A stretch of 64,000 nucleotides of DNA from Lacrimispora sp. BS-2 (GCF_040207125.1 NZ_CP157940.1:3100001-3164000), one strand, 5' to 3'. Numbered from the stretch's first letter, positions 44,054-53,452 are shown. The notes: generated by a model not told the origin, from the sequence alone. Translations and numbers: made by a program.

Positions 44054-45190
44054 TCACCCTATCTTTCCAAAGTTCTCTTTATTGATATCAAAATCCACCT
44101 GCAGCTTAATCGTAAATACGGTTCCGGACAGATCACTGGTCACTTGAATGGTTCCGCCGTGCATATCCACAATATTCTTTGCAATGGCAAGGCCCAGCCC
44201 CGTTCCTCCCGTGTTGGTGGACCGGGACTGTTCCACGCGGTAAAACTTATTGAAGATAAGAGGCAGCTCTTCCTCCGGGATCACATAACCATAATTGATC
44301 ACCTGGATCGTAACCAGTTCTTCGCTTCCATGGACCTTTACCAGGATGCGCTTTCCATCCGCACCGTATTTGATGGCATTGTTGATCAGATTGTCAAACA
44401 GACGGGCAAGAAGGTTGCCGTCTGCCGAGATTATTTGGGCGGGAACATTGCTTTGTAGCTCATAGGAAAGATTCTTATCCACAAAACTGGGATAAAATTC
44501 TTCCAGAAGCTGACTTAAAAGCTTCACCACGTCCACCTTGGCTACGTGCATGGAGATCTTTCCATAGTTCAGCTTTGTAAATCCGAATAAATCCTCAATC
44601 AGCTTTTCCAGCCGCTTTGTCTTTACGTATGCAATCCCTATGTACTTTTTCTGGACTTCCGGATCAAGCTTTGTTTCTCCGGACAACAATTCCAGATACC
44701 CGATGATGGAGGTTAATGGAGTCCTTAAGTCATGAGCAATATTGGTGATGAGCTCGTTCTTGGTCCGCTCCGCCTCCCGTTCCTTGTCCATGAGACCTCT
44801 TAAATCTCCCACCATCTTATTTAAACTGGCTGCCATGACGGAGAATTCATCATCTCCCTCAATGTCAACCGTAATATTTAAATCTCCCTCGGAAATGCTC
44901 TGCATGGCATCAGAAATCCGGCTGATATAACGCATGGACTTTTCCTGGAGGAGGAGAAAGGTGACCGTAAATATTCCGATCCCGAAAATCACATAAATCA
45001 GGATCACCACCACATCAAAGGAGGTGAGCATCTCCACAAATGCATTATCCCTTTGTGTGTTTCTCATGTAGGAGGCTACCAAAGATACATTGGTCACCAG
45101 AAATATCTCGATCAGGACCGTGACCACTGCACTGTAAAAAATATTGGCAATGACCCGGGTATGAAAACGGCGGTTAAGATCACTTTTCAA
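44054..45190 (-). CDS. Sensor histidine kinase (VanS-like)
   Basis: 378-aa membrane kinase with two helices (residues ~16-40 and ~58-82), a HAMP linker (ISRISDAMQSISEGDLNITV), DHp domain with phospho-His in ITNIAHDLRTPLTSIIGYLE and a catalytic domain with N box LFDNLINNAIKYG, F/G boxes NKFYRVEQSRST and GGTGLGLAIAKNIV. It overlaps the response regulator gene by 11 nt. The short extracytoplasmic loop suggests intramembrane sensing, perhaps through the neighbouring ABC system. Confidence 0.93.
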   Translation of the reverse strand: MKSDLNRRFHTRVIANIFYSAVVTVLIEIFLVTNVSLVASYMRNTQRDNAFVEMLTSFDVVVILIYVIFGIGIFTVTFLLLQEKSMRYISRISDAMQSISEGDLNITVDIEGDDEFSVMAASLNKMVGDLRGLMDKEREAERTKNELITNIAHDLRTPLTSIIGYLELLSGETKLDPEVQKKYIGIAYVKTKRLEKLIEDLFGFTKLNYGKISMHVAKVDVVKLLSQLLEEFYPSFVDKNLSYELQSNVPAQIISADGNLLARLFDNLINNAIKYGADGKRILVKVHGSEELVTIQVINYGYVIPEEELPLIFNKFYRVEQSRSTNTGGTGLGLAIAKNIVDMHGGTIQVTSDLSGTVFTIKLQVDFDINKENFGKIG

Positions 45191-45887
45191 TTTTGTATCC
45201 TACCCCCCAAACAGTGGTGATGATTTTGTTCTGTCTGGTATCTTCCTTCATCTTACCCCGCAGCCGTCTGATATGTACCATTACTGTGTTGTTGGCCTCA
45301 TAAACCTTTTCATTCCACACCTTTTCAAAAATCTCATCGGTACTGAACACTCTTCCGGGATTGGAAGCCAATAAGTAGAGGATGTCAAACTCAATGGGGG
45401 TAAGCTTGATCTCTTCCCCATAAACAGTCACCTTATGGTTATCCTTGTTAATGGTCAGTCCTCTTATGGCGATTTCATTCTTAGCAGATTCGTTTGCCGC
45501 ACTGTTGGGGTTTAACTGGGTGTAACGGCGAAGCTGGGATTTTACCCGTGCCGTCAGCTCCAGGGGATTAAAGGGCTTTGTCACGTAATCATCAGCCCCG
45601 GTTCCAAGTCCCAGAATTTTGTCCAGATCCGTGGACTTGGCGCTGAGCATAATGATGGGAATGTTATTGGTCTCCCGTATTTTCTTGCACATTTGCAGGC
45701 CATCCATTCCTGGCATCATAATGTCTAAAAGAACCAGATGGATCTGGGTCTTTTCCAGAATTTCCAGTCCTTCTTCCGCATTATTTGCTTTATGTACTTT
45801 ATATCCATCACTGACCAGATAAATCTCCACTAAGTCTGCAATTTCTTTCTCATCATCCACAACCAAGATGTTTATTGTTTCGGACAT
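45180..45887 (-). CDS. OmpR/PhoB family response regulator (VanR-like)
   Basis: 235-aa regulator. Receiver domain 1-120 with acid pocket VVDDEKE, phospho-Asp in HLVLLDIMMPGMDGLQM and Lys in YVTKPFNPLEL; winged-helix DNA-binding domain in the last 100 residues (LTPIEFDILYLLASNPGRVF; NTVMVHIRRLRGKM). GGGAGG lies upstream of ATG. The gene is the first of the convoy and its leader carries copy 3 of the structured RNA. Confidence 0.95.
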   Translation of the reverse strand: MSETINILVVDDEKEIADLVEIYLVSDGYKVHKANNAEEGLEILEKTQIHLVLLDIMMPGMDGLQMCKKIRETNNIPIIMLSAKSTDLDKILGLGTGADDYVTKPFNPLELTARVKSQLRRYTQLNPNSAANESAKNEIAIRGLTINKDNHKVTVYGEEIKLTPIEFDILYLLASNPGRVFSTDEIFEKVWNEKVYEANNTVMVHIRRLRGKMKEDTRQNKIITTVWGVGYKIEK

Positions 45888-45925
45888 GAAAAATACCTCC
45901 CTTGTCGTATGTATATATAAGGTTC

Positions 45926-46057
45926 AGCGGTGCATTCATAATTTGGCTGACGCCAAATTATTCATGACGGGCGTTCCGCCCTATAGAAACACTTGCACAG
46001 TTCGTGCTTAGTGAGCAAATTCCCACGCACGAACTGTGCAAATGTTTCTGCACCGCT
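45926..46057 (-). ncRNA. Candidate four-way-junction leader RNA, copy 3
   Basis: Read on the minus strand: closing stem AGCGGTGC (46050-46057) with GCACCGCT (45926-45933), perfect over 8 bp. The long first hairpin has its arms at 46027-46049 and 45985-46007, 22 of 23 positions pairing plus one G-U. The second is GGGCG-GAA-CGCCC (45969-45981). The third is ATAATTTGGC/GCCAAATTAT (45938-45961). The linker ATAGGGCGGAACGCCCGT matches the other copies. It starts about 14 nt after an extended -10 (TAAAAT, 46071-46076) and ends 38 nt before the VanR-like gene. Confidence 0.65.
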
Positions 46058-46070
46058 TAGACTCTTATCC

Positions 46071-46080
46071 ATTTTACCAC
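46071..46080 (-). promoter_or_regulatory. Promoter of VanR-like operon
   Basis: Minus-strand extended -10 GTGGTAAAAT (TAAAAT = 46071-46076). No good -35 box is seen at the usual spacing, as expected for an extended -10 type. Confidence 0.45.
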
Positions 46081-46157
46081 AAGAAAGGTATCTTTGCCTT
46101 ACTATTTTCTTACAAAAAAGCTATAATTCGGTAACTATGGGGAGCCTTTCCTCTGGC

Positions 46158-48300
46158 TTACCCCTGACTTTCCGTAGGAATAAATACCCGGCTGCCTACT
46201 GGATCTGATTTGCCAAGCTCCGCCTTAACGCTCTGAATGGCCTCTTCACAGAACTGTTCCTGGCTGTTGACCAGAACCTTGCCCCTTTTATCAGGTTTTT
46301 CATAAGTTCCGTCGGATTTTAAGATATGGGCCTTCACATTATCCTGAAACTGCACCTTAAGGACATGAAGAATCTGGTCTGTCAATATTTCATCCTCCAC
46401 AGGAAACATGATCTCCACCCTTCGGTCCAGGTTTCTTGGCATCCAGTCGGCGCTTCCCATATAAAGCTCCGGGCTGTTGTCATTTTCAAAATAAAAGATC
46501 CGGGCATGCTCAAGGAAATTTCCAACAATGGAATGAACCGTAATATTTTCGCTCAGCCCCGGGACTCCTGCCTTTAAGTCTGCATATCCCCCGGACAATT
46601 AATTCGATCTTTACTCCTGCGCAGGAGGCCTCGTAAAGGGCCGCTATGATCTCCTTGTCGCAAAGGGAATTCATTTTGGCCATGATATGAGCGGTTTTCC
46701 CGTTTTCCGCATTTTTTGCCTCCCTGCGGATCATCCTTAAGAACCTGGCCCGCAGCCAGATGGGTGCCAGCACCAGCTTATTCCAGTGAAGAGGCTCGGA
46801 GTAGCCTGACAGCATGTTAAACACTGCGGTGGCGTCTTCCCCGATCTGAGGATTGCAGGTCATGAGGCCAAAATCCGTATAAAGCTTTGCCGTGGAATCG
46901 TTGTAATTTCCTGTACCTAAGTGGACATAACGGCGGATGCCATCCTCTTCCCTTCTCACCACCAGAGTGATCTTGCTGTGGGTCTTTAAGCCCACCAGCC
47001 CGTAGATGACATGGCAGCCGGCTTTTTCCAGCTTTTTTGCCCAGTTAATATTATTTTCCTCATCAAAGCGTGCCTTTAATTCCACCAACACCGATACCTG
47101 TTTCCCATTGTCAGCGGCCTCTGCCAGAGCGGCGATGATGGAAGAATTTCCGCTGACCCTGTAAAGGGTCTGCTTGATGGCCAGGACCGACCGGTCACTG
47201 GCAGCGGTCTTTACGAAATTTACCACAGGATCAAAGGTCTCGTAAGGGTGGTGAAGTAAAATGTCGCCTCCCCGGATGTTGGTAAATATGTCATCTTCAT
47301 TCATAAGCCTTGGAACCTGCTGGGGAATATAGGGAACAGCCTTTAAATGGTCAAAGCCTTCCATTCCGTACATCTTCATGAGAAAGGTCAGGTCCAGAGG
47401 GCCTGCGATCTCAAAGATATCTGCGGAGCTGATGCTTAACTCCCGCTTGAGTATTTTTAACAGGCGTTTATCCATCTTTTCTTCCACTTCCAGGCGGATG
47501 GCCTCACCCCACTGACGTTTCTTAAGCTGCTTTTTGATTTCCTCCAGAAGGTCCTCTGCTTCCTCCTCGTCAATGGTGAGATCCGCATTTCTCATGATGC
47601 GGAAGGGATGGGCGGTAATGACATTGTAATTTAAAAACAGGCTGCCAATATTCCGTTCCATGATCTGTTCCAGCAAAATGACGGCCCGTTCTCCTTTTTT
47701 CCCTGTGGGCAATTCCACGATCCTTGGAAGAACACTAGGCACCTGGACCATGGCAAATTCCAGTTCCTCTTCCCCGCTCTTTTTCTGAAGGAGAGCCGCG
47801 ATGTTTAAGGATTTGTTCCGGACCAGAGGGAAAGGCCTGGAGGAATCCACAGCCATGGGAGTGAGCACCGGATACACATTCCTCTCAAAATAACTGTCCG
47901 CATAGCTTCCCTCCTCTTCGCTTAGATCCTCATGGCACTGGACCACCCGAAGCCCGTTCTGTTTTAATGCAGGAAGAAGGGAACGGTTATAGGTGGAATA
48001 CTGCAAAGCCACCAGCTCATGAGTCCGCCCGCTGATCCTTTCAAGCTGCTCCGGCGGCTTCATGCCCGCAATATCCGGCTTTGTATATTTGGCATGAACC
48101 ATATCCTTAAGGGAGGCAACGCGGACCATATAGAATTCATCAAAGTTGGAGGCGGTGATGCTTAAAAATTTCAGCCGTTCAAAAAGAGGAAGGGTCTTAT
48201 CTCTCGCTTCGCTGAGCACGCGGTAATTGAACTCGATCCAGCTCAGTTCCCGGTTTACATAACTTTCAGGGTTGTTGTATATCTCATTGGTGTCTGTCAT
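46158..48300 (-). pseudogene. ppk: Polyphosphate kinase 1, frameshifted
   Basis: PPK1 polymerises ATP gamma-phosphate into polyphosphate. The 5' part (48300 down to ~46575, about 575 aa) carries NRELSWIEFNYRVL, IKQTLYRVSGNSSI and the first catalytic histidine in GLKTHSKITLVVRRE. Near 46570-46575 the reading AELIVRGICRLK runs out of frame into 22 unrelated residues. One base removed there restores KAGVPGLSENITV and the second catalytic histidine (IVGNFLEHARIFYF), which continues in another frame to 46158. Either a single-base insertion or a sequencing error; both halves are otherwise well conserved. It overlaps the ppx stop (TGATG). Confidence 0.88.
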
Positions 48301-49868
48301 CAGGATAACCTCCTCTTCTGTTTTAATATGGGCCTTATTCCGAATATCTCTTCAAAAAAATCTGCTTTCTGGCGGAATGCCACCGCTTCCAGGGTGATGT
48401 CGCCTTCATAGGAGACCGTCACCACCAGCTTTCCGTTCTTTACGCTCATATGGCTGTCTGACAGCTTCTGCTTGTGGCTGCGGTCCATGGAATTGGCCAG
48501 CCTTAAAATAGCTGTCAGCTTTCCCACAAGTAAGAGGCTGTCCTTTTGTGGAAATTCTCCCTTAGCGTTCCGGAACACCTCTTCACTTATATGGATCCGG
48601 TTATAATCAAATTCCACTCCATTGTAGCGGACCGCATTGGCAATGATCTCCCGTTCCATATGGGACAGACCGATGATTTCCGTTGACATGATGATATGGT
48701 AGGCGGATTCGCTGGGGTTTCTCATGCTGATAAATTTACCGCAGGCGTGAAGGATGGCGGCAATCTGCAAAAGCAGCCTTTCCCTCTTTCCCATTCCGTG
48801 GTATTTCTTCATGCTGTCGAAAATATCAAGCACGTATTTTTCCATACTGACTGTGTGGGGACCATGGCATTTATAGCGCTTTGCCATGTTGCGGGAGGCC
48901 GCAAGAATGTCCTCGGAAAAATCATGGTTGAATTTTACCGCCTTTGTCTCTTCCGCATATTCGGCTGCAATGCTGTCGCAGAGGCGGATTCCAGGAATCC
49001 AGAAAAGCTCTGCCCTGGTCAATTCCAGAACACGTTTAAAGATGATGGCCGCCGGAATCAGGAGAGACGCGTATTCCGCATTGACTCCAAACCGGTCCTG
49101 AATCTGGTCTAAAGACATTTCCACAATTCTTTCATAAAAAAATGCAAATTTCTCCGCAGTGACCCGCTCCACAGGCTTTCCAACCTGGCTGTCCCTGGAC
49201 AGATAAAGGATGCTCTCTCCGATCCCGATCAGGTTTTTGATCTCCCTGTCCTTTAAGTAAACCTTGCGGAATGTGTACAGTTCATTATCCACCATTTCTT
49301 CGATCAAAGTATTCTGCGTCTGGTTGTCGGTCTGTACGGTCCCCATCATTTCCCGGATCCTTAAGACGCCTAACATCAGATTATGGGTGGAAACAAGGGC
49401 ATCCCGGTCAAACAGAGAAACCTGCATGCTTCCAAAGCCCACATCCACAATGGCGGTTCCTTTTTGTATGATCTTATGGAATTCCGCATCCTTTGAAGCA
49501 ATGGCCTTATAGCTGATAAAGCGCTGCTCAGAGTTACTGATGACCCGCACTTCGATTCCGGTCCTCACCCGGATCTGATCCAGGACGATCCGGCTGTTTT
49601 TCGCTTCCCGCAGGGCGCTGGTGCCATAGGCCCGGTAGCCGATCACTTTATAGGACTCCATGATGCCGGCAAAATCCTTGATGACCTGGCACATTTCCTC
49701 CACCAACTCGTAGCTGATCTTTCCATCGTTATAGGTGTCCCTTCCAAGGGCAATGACATGGCGGACATGGTCCACCTTCCGGATTCCGGCTTTAGCAGAA
49801 ATCTCATAGATACCAAGCTCCAGTTCAAACGATCCCACATCAATGGCGGCAAATAATCTTATTGCCAT
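48300..49868 (-). CDS. ppx: Exopolyphosphatase (Ppx/GppA family)
   Basis: 522-aa cytosolic phosphatase of the sugar kinase/Hsp70 fold degrading polyphosphate or pppGpp. N-terminal phosphate loop AAIDVGSFELELGIYEI; second nucleotide loop AIVDVGFGSMQVSLFD; catalytic Glu region SNSEQRFISYKAI. The C-terminal ~200 residues form the HD-like helical domain (LQIAAILHACGKFISM; HMEREIIANAVRYNG). AAGGAGG precedes the ATG. Pairing with ppk in one operon supports a polyphosphate role. Confidence 0.92.
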   Translation of the reverse strand: MAIRLFAAIDVGSFELELGIYEISAKAGIRKVDHVRHVIALGRDTYNDGKISYELVEEMCQVIKDFAGIMESYKVIGYRAYGTSALREAKNSRIVLDQIRVRTGIEVRVISNSEQRFISYKAIASKDAEFHKIIQKGTAIVDVGFGSMQVSLFDRDALVSTHNLMLGVLRIREMMGTVQTDNQTQNTLIEEMVDNELYTFRKVYLKDREIKNLIGIGESILYLSRDSQVGKPVERVTAEKFAFFYERIVEMSLDQIQDRFGVNAEYASLLIPAAIIFKRVLELTRAELFWIPGIRLCDSIAAEYAEETKAVKFNHDFSEDILAASRNMAKRYKCHGPHTVSMEKYVLDIFDSMKKYHGMGKRERLLLQIAAILHACGKFISMRNPSESAYHIIMSTEIIGLSHMEREIIANAVRYNGVEFDYNRIHISEEVFRNAKGEFPQKDSLLLVGKLTAILRLANSMDRSHKQKLSDSHMSVKNGKLVVTVSYEGDITLEAVAFRQKADFFEEIFGIRPILKQKRRLS

Positions 49869-49927
49869 ACCTTTCCTCCTTACTGCCCATGAGCCGGGCA
49901 GCTTCTTCTATATTCCACTTTATCATT

Positions 49928-51220
49928 TTAATCATTTGTTCCCAAAAGGTGTGTGATAAACTGGCTTGCCGTTCTGCCGGATAAGCCTCCGTGGTTTAAT
50001 TCCCATACATTCGCTTTTGCATACAATTCTTCCAGAGGCATGTTTACATCACTGCGGGAGGCCAGCTCCCTTACGATCTCCTGGAATTCCCTTCTGTCCG
50101 GCGAGCCAAAGTAAATGCTCACTCCGAAGCGGGCCACCAGGGAAAGCTTTTCCTGGACGGTGTCATTATTATGTAAGTCATCATCCAGCTCCCTTTTGTC
50201 ACTGAATTTTTCCCGTATGAGATGCCTGCGGTTGGAAGTGGCATAAATAAGCACATTGCCCGGCTTCTTCCCAAGGCCGCCTTCAATGATTGCCTTTAAA
50301 TACTTATACTCCAGTTCAGAATCCTCAAAGGATAAGTCATCCATGTAAATAATAAATTTGTAATTCCGGTCCTTTACCTGCTCCTGAACCTTTGAAAGAG
50401 ACTTGAACTGATGCTTGTAAACCTCGATGATCCGAAGCCCCCTGTCATAATATTCATTGAGGATTGCCTTGATGCTGGAGGATTTTCCGGTTCCGCTGTC
50501 ACCGAAAAGCAGAACGTTGTTGGCGGCGCGGCCGCTTAAGAATGCCTCCGTATTTTCAATCAGCTTCTGCTTTTGCAGCTGGTAGCCGATGATGTCATCC
50601 AAATGGACGTGTTCAATGCTGGTGATGGGCAGTATCTGAGGTTCGCCCATTCCATCTTCTATGCGAAAGGCTTTATTAAGGCCGAACTTCCCCACCCCGA
50701 ACTTACGGTAAAACTCTGTTACCTCAGCAGCAAAGTCCCTTTCATCCCTTGCCTGTTCCAGGGCAACAGCCAGGGCCACGATCTGATCCCTGATCCTCTT
50801 ATTATAGATCTTGCTGGTGCCGTCTGCCGTCCGGTAATGGGAAAGTGCGGTCCATATCCCCCTGCCCTCCTCATGGTTTAAACAGTCCAGCTTTCTGATG
50901 TCATAATCGAACAACTCCTTAATGACCCGGAAATCGTGGGCAGCCAGTTCATTTAAAGTCCCTTCAATAGGGCCTAGGATCTCACAGGAGGTGCTGTAGG
51001 CATTTTCATTGTCAGCCAGGCAGAAAGCTAAAAAACAATGCCAGAGATTCCCCTCAAAGCCATAGGAAGCCGCCAGCTCTATAAGCTGACCGGCACAGGC
51101 ATGGGAATCCGGCATTGTTTCTGTTTCAGGCCGCTGGTCCAGGCTCAAAAGTCCGGCCGTCTTGTCAAAAAGTTCACAATGTTTTAAATTACGGTACAAA
51201 ATCAATTCCTGGGATTTCAT
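49928..51220 (-). CDS. DUF815 AAA+ ATPase
   Basis: 430-aa predicted AAA+ ATPase. The N-terminal ~180 residues are a helical domain of unknown role. The ATPase core follows, with Walker A LLFGDSGTGKSSSIKAIL near residue 240, Walker B KFIIYMDDLSFED, sensor 1 VLIYATSNRRHL and an arginine-rich helix (FSDKRELDDDLH). ATG 51220 follows AGGAGG by 7 nt; a longer frame reaches back through a hairpin repeat. DUF815 proteins are widespread and uncharacterised. Confidence 0.88.
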   Translation of the reverse strand: MKSQELILYRNLKHCELFDKTAGLLSLDQRPETETMPDSHACAGQLIELAASYGFEGNLWHCFLAFCLADNENAYSTSCEILGPIEGTLNELAAHDFRVIKELFDYDIRKLDCLNHEEGRGIWTALSHYRTADGTSKIYNKRIRDQIVALAVALEQARDERDFAAEVTEFYRKFGVGKFGLNKAFRIEDGMGEPQILPITSIEHVHLDDIIGYQLQKQKLIENTEAFLSGRAANNVLLFGDSGTGKSSSIKAILNEYYDRGLRIIEVYKHQFKSLSKVQEQVKDRNYKFIIYMDDLSFEDSELEYKYLKAIIEGGLGKKPGNVLIYATSNRRHLIREKFSDKRELDDDLHNNDTVQEKLSLVARFGVSIYFGSPDRREFQEIVRELASRSDVNMPLEELYAKANVWELNHGGLSGRTASQFITHLLGTND

Positions 51221-51239
51221 AATCTGCCTCCTAAATGGG

Positions 51240-51269
51240 TCAGGCGGATATGTCTGCATATCCAGCTGA
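51240..51269. repeat. Small hairpin repeat before DUF815 gene
   Basis: TCAG-GC-GGATATGTCTGCATATCC-AG-CTGA, where TCAG pairs with CTGA around a 2x2 internal loop. It belongs to the same 18-nt hairpin family as 15956-15985, 51373-51404 and 63662-63693. Confidence 0.65.
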
Positions 51270-51329
51270 TTCATAAACTCAAGGTTAAAAGACGTTTTCT
51301 TTCAACCATCCTCTTTTTTGTAAAACAAT

Positions 51330-51362
51330 AAGAAACACGCTTTGCGGGTTTCTTATTGTTTT
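51330..51362 (-). terminator. Terminator of pheA
   Basis: AAACAATAAGAAAC with a short CGCTTTGCG-type loop pairs with GTTTCTTATTGTTT; T residues follow on the minus strand. It lies between pheA and the DUF815 gene. Confidence 0.8.
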
Positions 51363-51372
51363 CGCGGCAGCC

Positions 51373-51404
51373 GCCGGGCGAACATGCAAATATGTTCATC
51401 CGGC
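51373..51404. repeat. Small hairpin repeat after pheA
   Basis: GCCGG-GC-GAACATGCAAATATGTTC-AT-CCGGC: five outer base pairs, a 2x2 internal loop and an 18-nt hairpin, same architecture as the other members but with different paired bases. Confidence 0.6.
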
Positions 51405-51462
51405 CTGCAGCCCGTATAAATTCAGGCACGGCCCGATCACCAGAACGAACCTATACAAGCCT

Positions 51463-52599
51463 TTAATAATTTCCCAAAATCCTCATGTTGCTTCCCTCTT
51501 CGGATATTCCCTTTAGGGCATTCTGAATGGAGGCATCACTTAAATTCCCCTCAATATCTATGAAAAACCGATATTCCCAGTTTCTTCCCAGGATGGGCCT
51601 TGACTCGATCATCATCATGTTGACCCCGTTATAGATAAAATTACCCAGCATATTATAAAGAGAACCGCTCTTATGGGGCAGTTCAAAGCTTATGCTTATC
51701 TTGTCCGCATTTTCCCGGTATACCGGCTCCCTTGACAGGATGATGAACCGGGTCGTGTTGTTTTTATTGTGGTTGACAGAAGACTTTAAAACCTTCAGTC
51801 CATAAAGCTTCCCTGCGGTCTCGCTGGCAACCGCCGCCTGGGACGGATCTCCATCCTCAAGAACCTTTTTAGCAGCCACGGCAGTATTTTCCACACTGAT
51901 CTGCTTCCAGCCCCTGTTGGCATTTAAAAATTCGGAGCACTGCATAAGAGCCTGGGGATGGGAAAATACCGTCCGGATGTTCTCCTCCTTTGCCTCTGAA
52001 AGTCCAAGCAGCGCATGGTCTACGGGAAGAAAGGTTTCCGCCACAATGTAATTGTGGTATTTTATGAGCAGGTCATAATTATGAGTGACAGCACCTGCCG
52101 AGGAATTCTCAATAGGCAGCACCGCGTAATCCGCAGTTCCTGCCTCCACCTCTTTCATGGCATCTTCCCAGGAATCCACATGGCGGGCATCTGCATCGTC
52201 TCCAAAATATTTTAAGGCCGCCTCGTGGCTGTAGGCGCCTTCCACTCCCTGATACACCACACGAACCTGCTTTACAGGAAGGTCCTTTACCGGACGGAAA
52301 TCATTTTCCGTTTTCAATCCATGCTCCGCCATAAGCCTGTACTGTAAATGGCGGCTAATGGTCATCATCTGGGTGAACAGCTCCCTTACCGCCTGTTTAT
52401 GGAATTCATCCTCCACCATAGCGGTCACGACCTCAATCTTCTGCTGTTCCCTTTCCCTGTCATAAACCTGTTTCCCTGTTTCAATCTTATATTCCGCCAC
52501 CTGGCCGCTAAGCTCCAGCCGCTTTTCAAATAATGATACAATCTCACGGTCAATCCCGTCAAGCTGTTTTCTGATCTCCTGTAAATCCAATGTCTTCAT
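51463..52599 (-). CDS. pheA: Bifunctional chorismate mutase / prephenate dehydratase
   Basis: 378-aa P-protein of phenylalanine synthesis. Chorismate mutase covers residues 1-85 (IRKQLDGIDREIVSLFEKRL), prephenate dehydratase about 105-285 (VVYQGVEGAYSHEAALKYF; VLPIENSSAGAVTHNYDLL; NNTTRFIILSR) and a C-terminal ACT domain for feedback by phenylalanine (SFELPHKSGSLYNML; ESRPILGRNWEYRFF). ATG 52599 lies 12 nt after AAAGGA; an ATG four codons earlier sits on that site. It precedes its own terminator and is a single-gene unit or follows plsC. Confidence 0.95.
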   Translation of the reverse strand: MKTLDLQEIRKQLDGIDREIVSLFEKRLELSGQVAEYKIETGKQVYDREREQQKIEVVTAMVEDEFHKQAVRELFTQMMTISRHLQYRLMAEHGLKTENDFRPVKDLPVKQVRVVYQGVEGAYSHEAALKYFGDDADARHVDSWEDAMKEVEAGTADYAVLPIENSSAGAVTHNYDLLIKYHNYIVAETFLPVDHALLGLSEAKEENIRTVFSHPQALMQCSEFLNANRGWKQISVENTAVAAKKVLEDGDPSQAAVASETAGKLYGLKVLKSSVNHNKNNTTRFIILSREPVYRENADKISISFELPHKSGSLYNMLGNFIYNGVNMMMIESRPILGRNWEYRFFIDIEGNLSDASIQNALKGISEEGSNMRILGNY

Positions 52600-52636
52600 A
52601 GGTATTATCATTCCTTTGTCTTATCTGTCTGTGTGC

Positions 52637-53398
52637 TTAAGCTTTGTCTGAAAGCTTTCCCTGGCTTTTAAGCTCCGCTTCCAGCATGGTCTTTATCTGA
52701 TTTTCTACATAGGCTCCGGGGAATTTCCGAAACTCCGGTTCCAGCTCCTTTGTATAAAAGGGACTGCCAAATTCAATGGTCACCTGGGAGGAACGGATGC
52801 GGGGAAATTGCCGTTCAAACACCTCTGCAGTTCCGGATATTGCCACCGGCACTACCGGGCAGCCGCTTTTTTCCGCAATTTTAAGACTTCCTTCCTTAAA
52901 TGGAAGCAGGTCAAGGGGATTTTCCTCCCGGTTTCTGGTACCTTCCGGAAAAATCCAGACGGAAACGCCTCTTTTTACCTGATCAATTCCTGTGAGAATG
53001 GTTTTTAAGCCTTCCTTTAAATTCTTCCTGTCAAGAAACAGGCAATTGACTAACTTCATCCAGGTGGAAAGGAGGGGAATCTTCTCCATCTCCTTTTTTG
53101 CCACAAATCCCATAAGGTCCGGAACCGTCACATAACCTACAAGAATATCAAAATAGCTTCTGTGATTTCCCACATACAAAACGGCCTGGTCTGCCGGAAT
53201 ATTCTCCTTTCCTTTCACCGTGATTTTCACGCCGGCCATTTTAAGGAGGATACTAAAGATCCATTGAACCACCGCCAGGCTCTGTATATCCCGCCGGCGG
53301 CGGTCCTTTTTACCGGTCAGACACATAAAAGCCATGACCGGAATGCTTAAAATCAAAAATAAAATGACTGTTGCTGCTACAAGAATAAAACGTATCAT
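52637..53398 (-). CDS. plsC: 1-acyl-sn-glycerol-3-phosphate acyltransferase
   Basis: 253-aa membrane-bound acyltransferase making phosphatidic acid. One N-terminal membrane helix (FILVAATVILFLILSIPVMAF) precedes motif I NHRSYFDIL (HX4D), motif II LFLDRKNLKEG, motif III WIFPEGTRNREENPL and motif IV VVPVAISGT. ATG 53398 lies 9 nt after GGAGG. It neighbours cardiolipin synthase, giving a small phospholipid gene group. Confidence 0.93.
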   Translation of the reverse strand: MIRFILVAATVILFLILSIPVMAFMCLTGKKDRRRRDIQSLAVVQWIFSILLKMAGVKITVKGKENIPADQAVLYVGNHRSYFDILVGYVTVPDLMGFVAKKEMEKIPLLSTWMKLVNCLFLDRKNLKEGLKTILTGIDQVKRGVSVWIFPEGTRNREENPLDLLPFKEGSLKIAEKSGCPVVPVAISGTAEVFERQFPRIRSSQVTIEFGSPFYTKELEPEFRKFPGAYVENQIKTMLEAELKSQGKLSDKA

Positions 53399-53452
53399 TG
53401 GTCTAGCCCTCCATTTCATCTATTATATAAAATGGCGACTTTAATTACAATA

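Noticed and set aside
46565..46600. Programmed +1 frameshift in ppk
   Set aside because: No in-frame stop or rare codon next to a Shine-Dalgarno-like stimulator as in prfB; a mutation or sequencing error is simpler.
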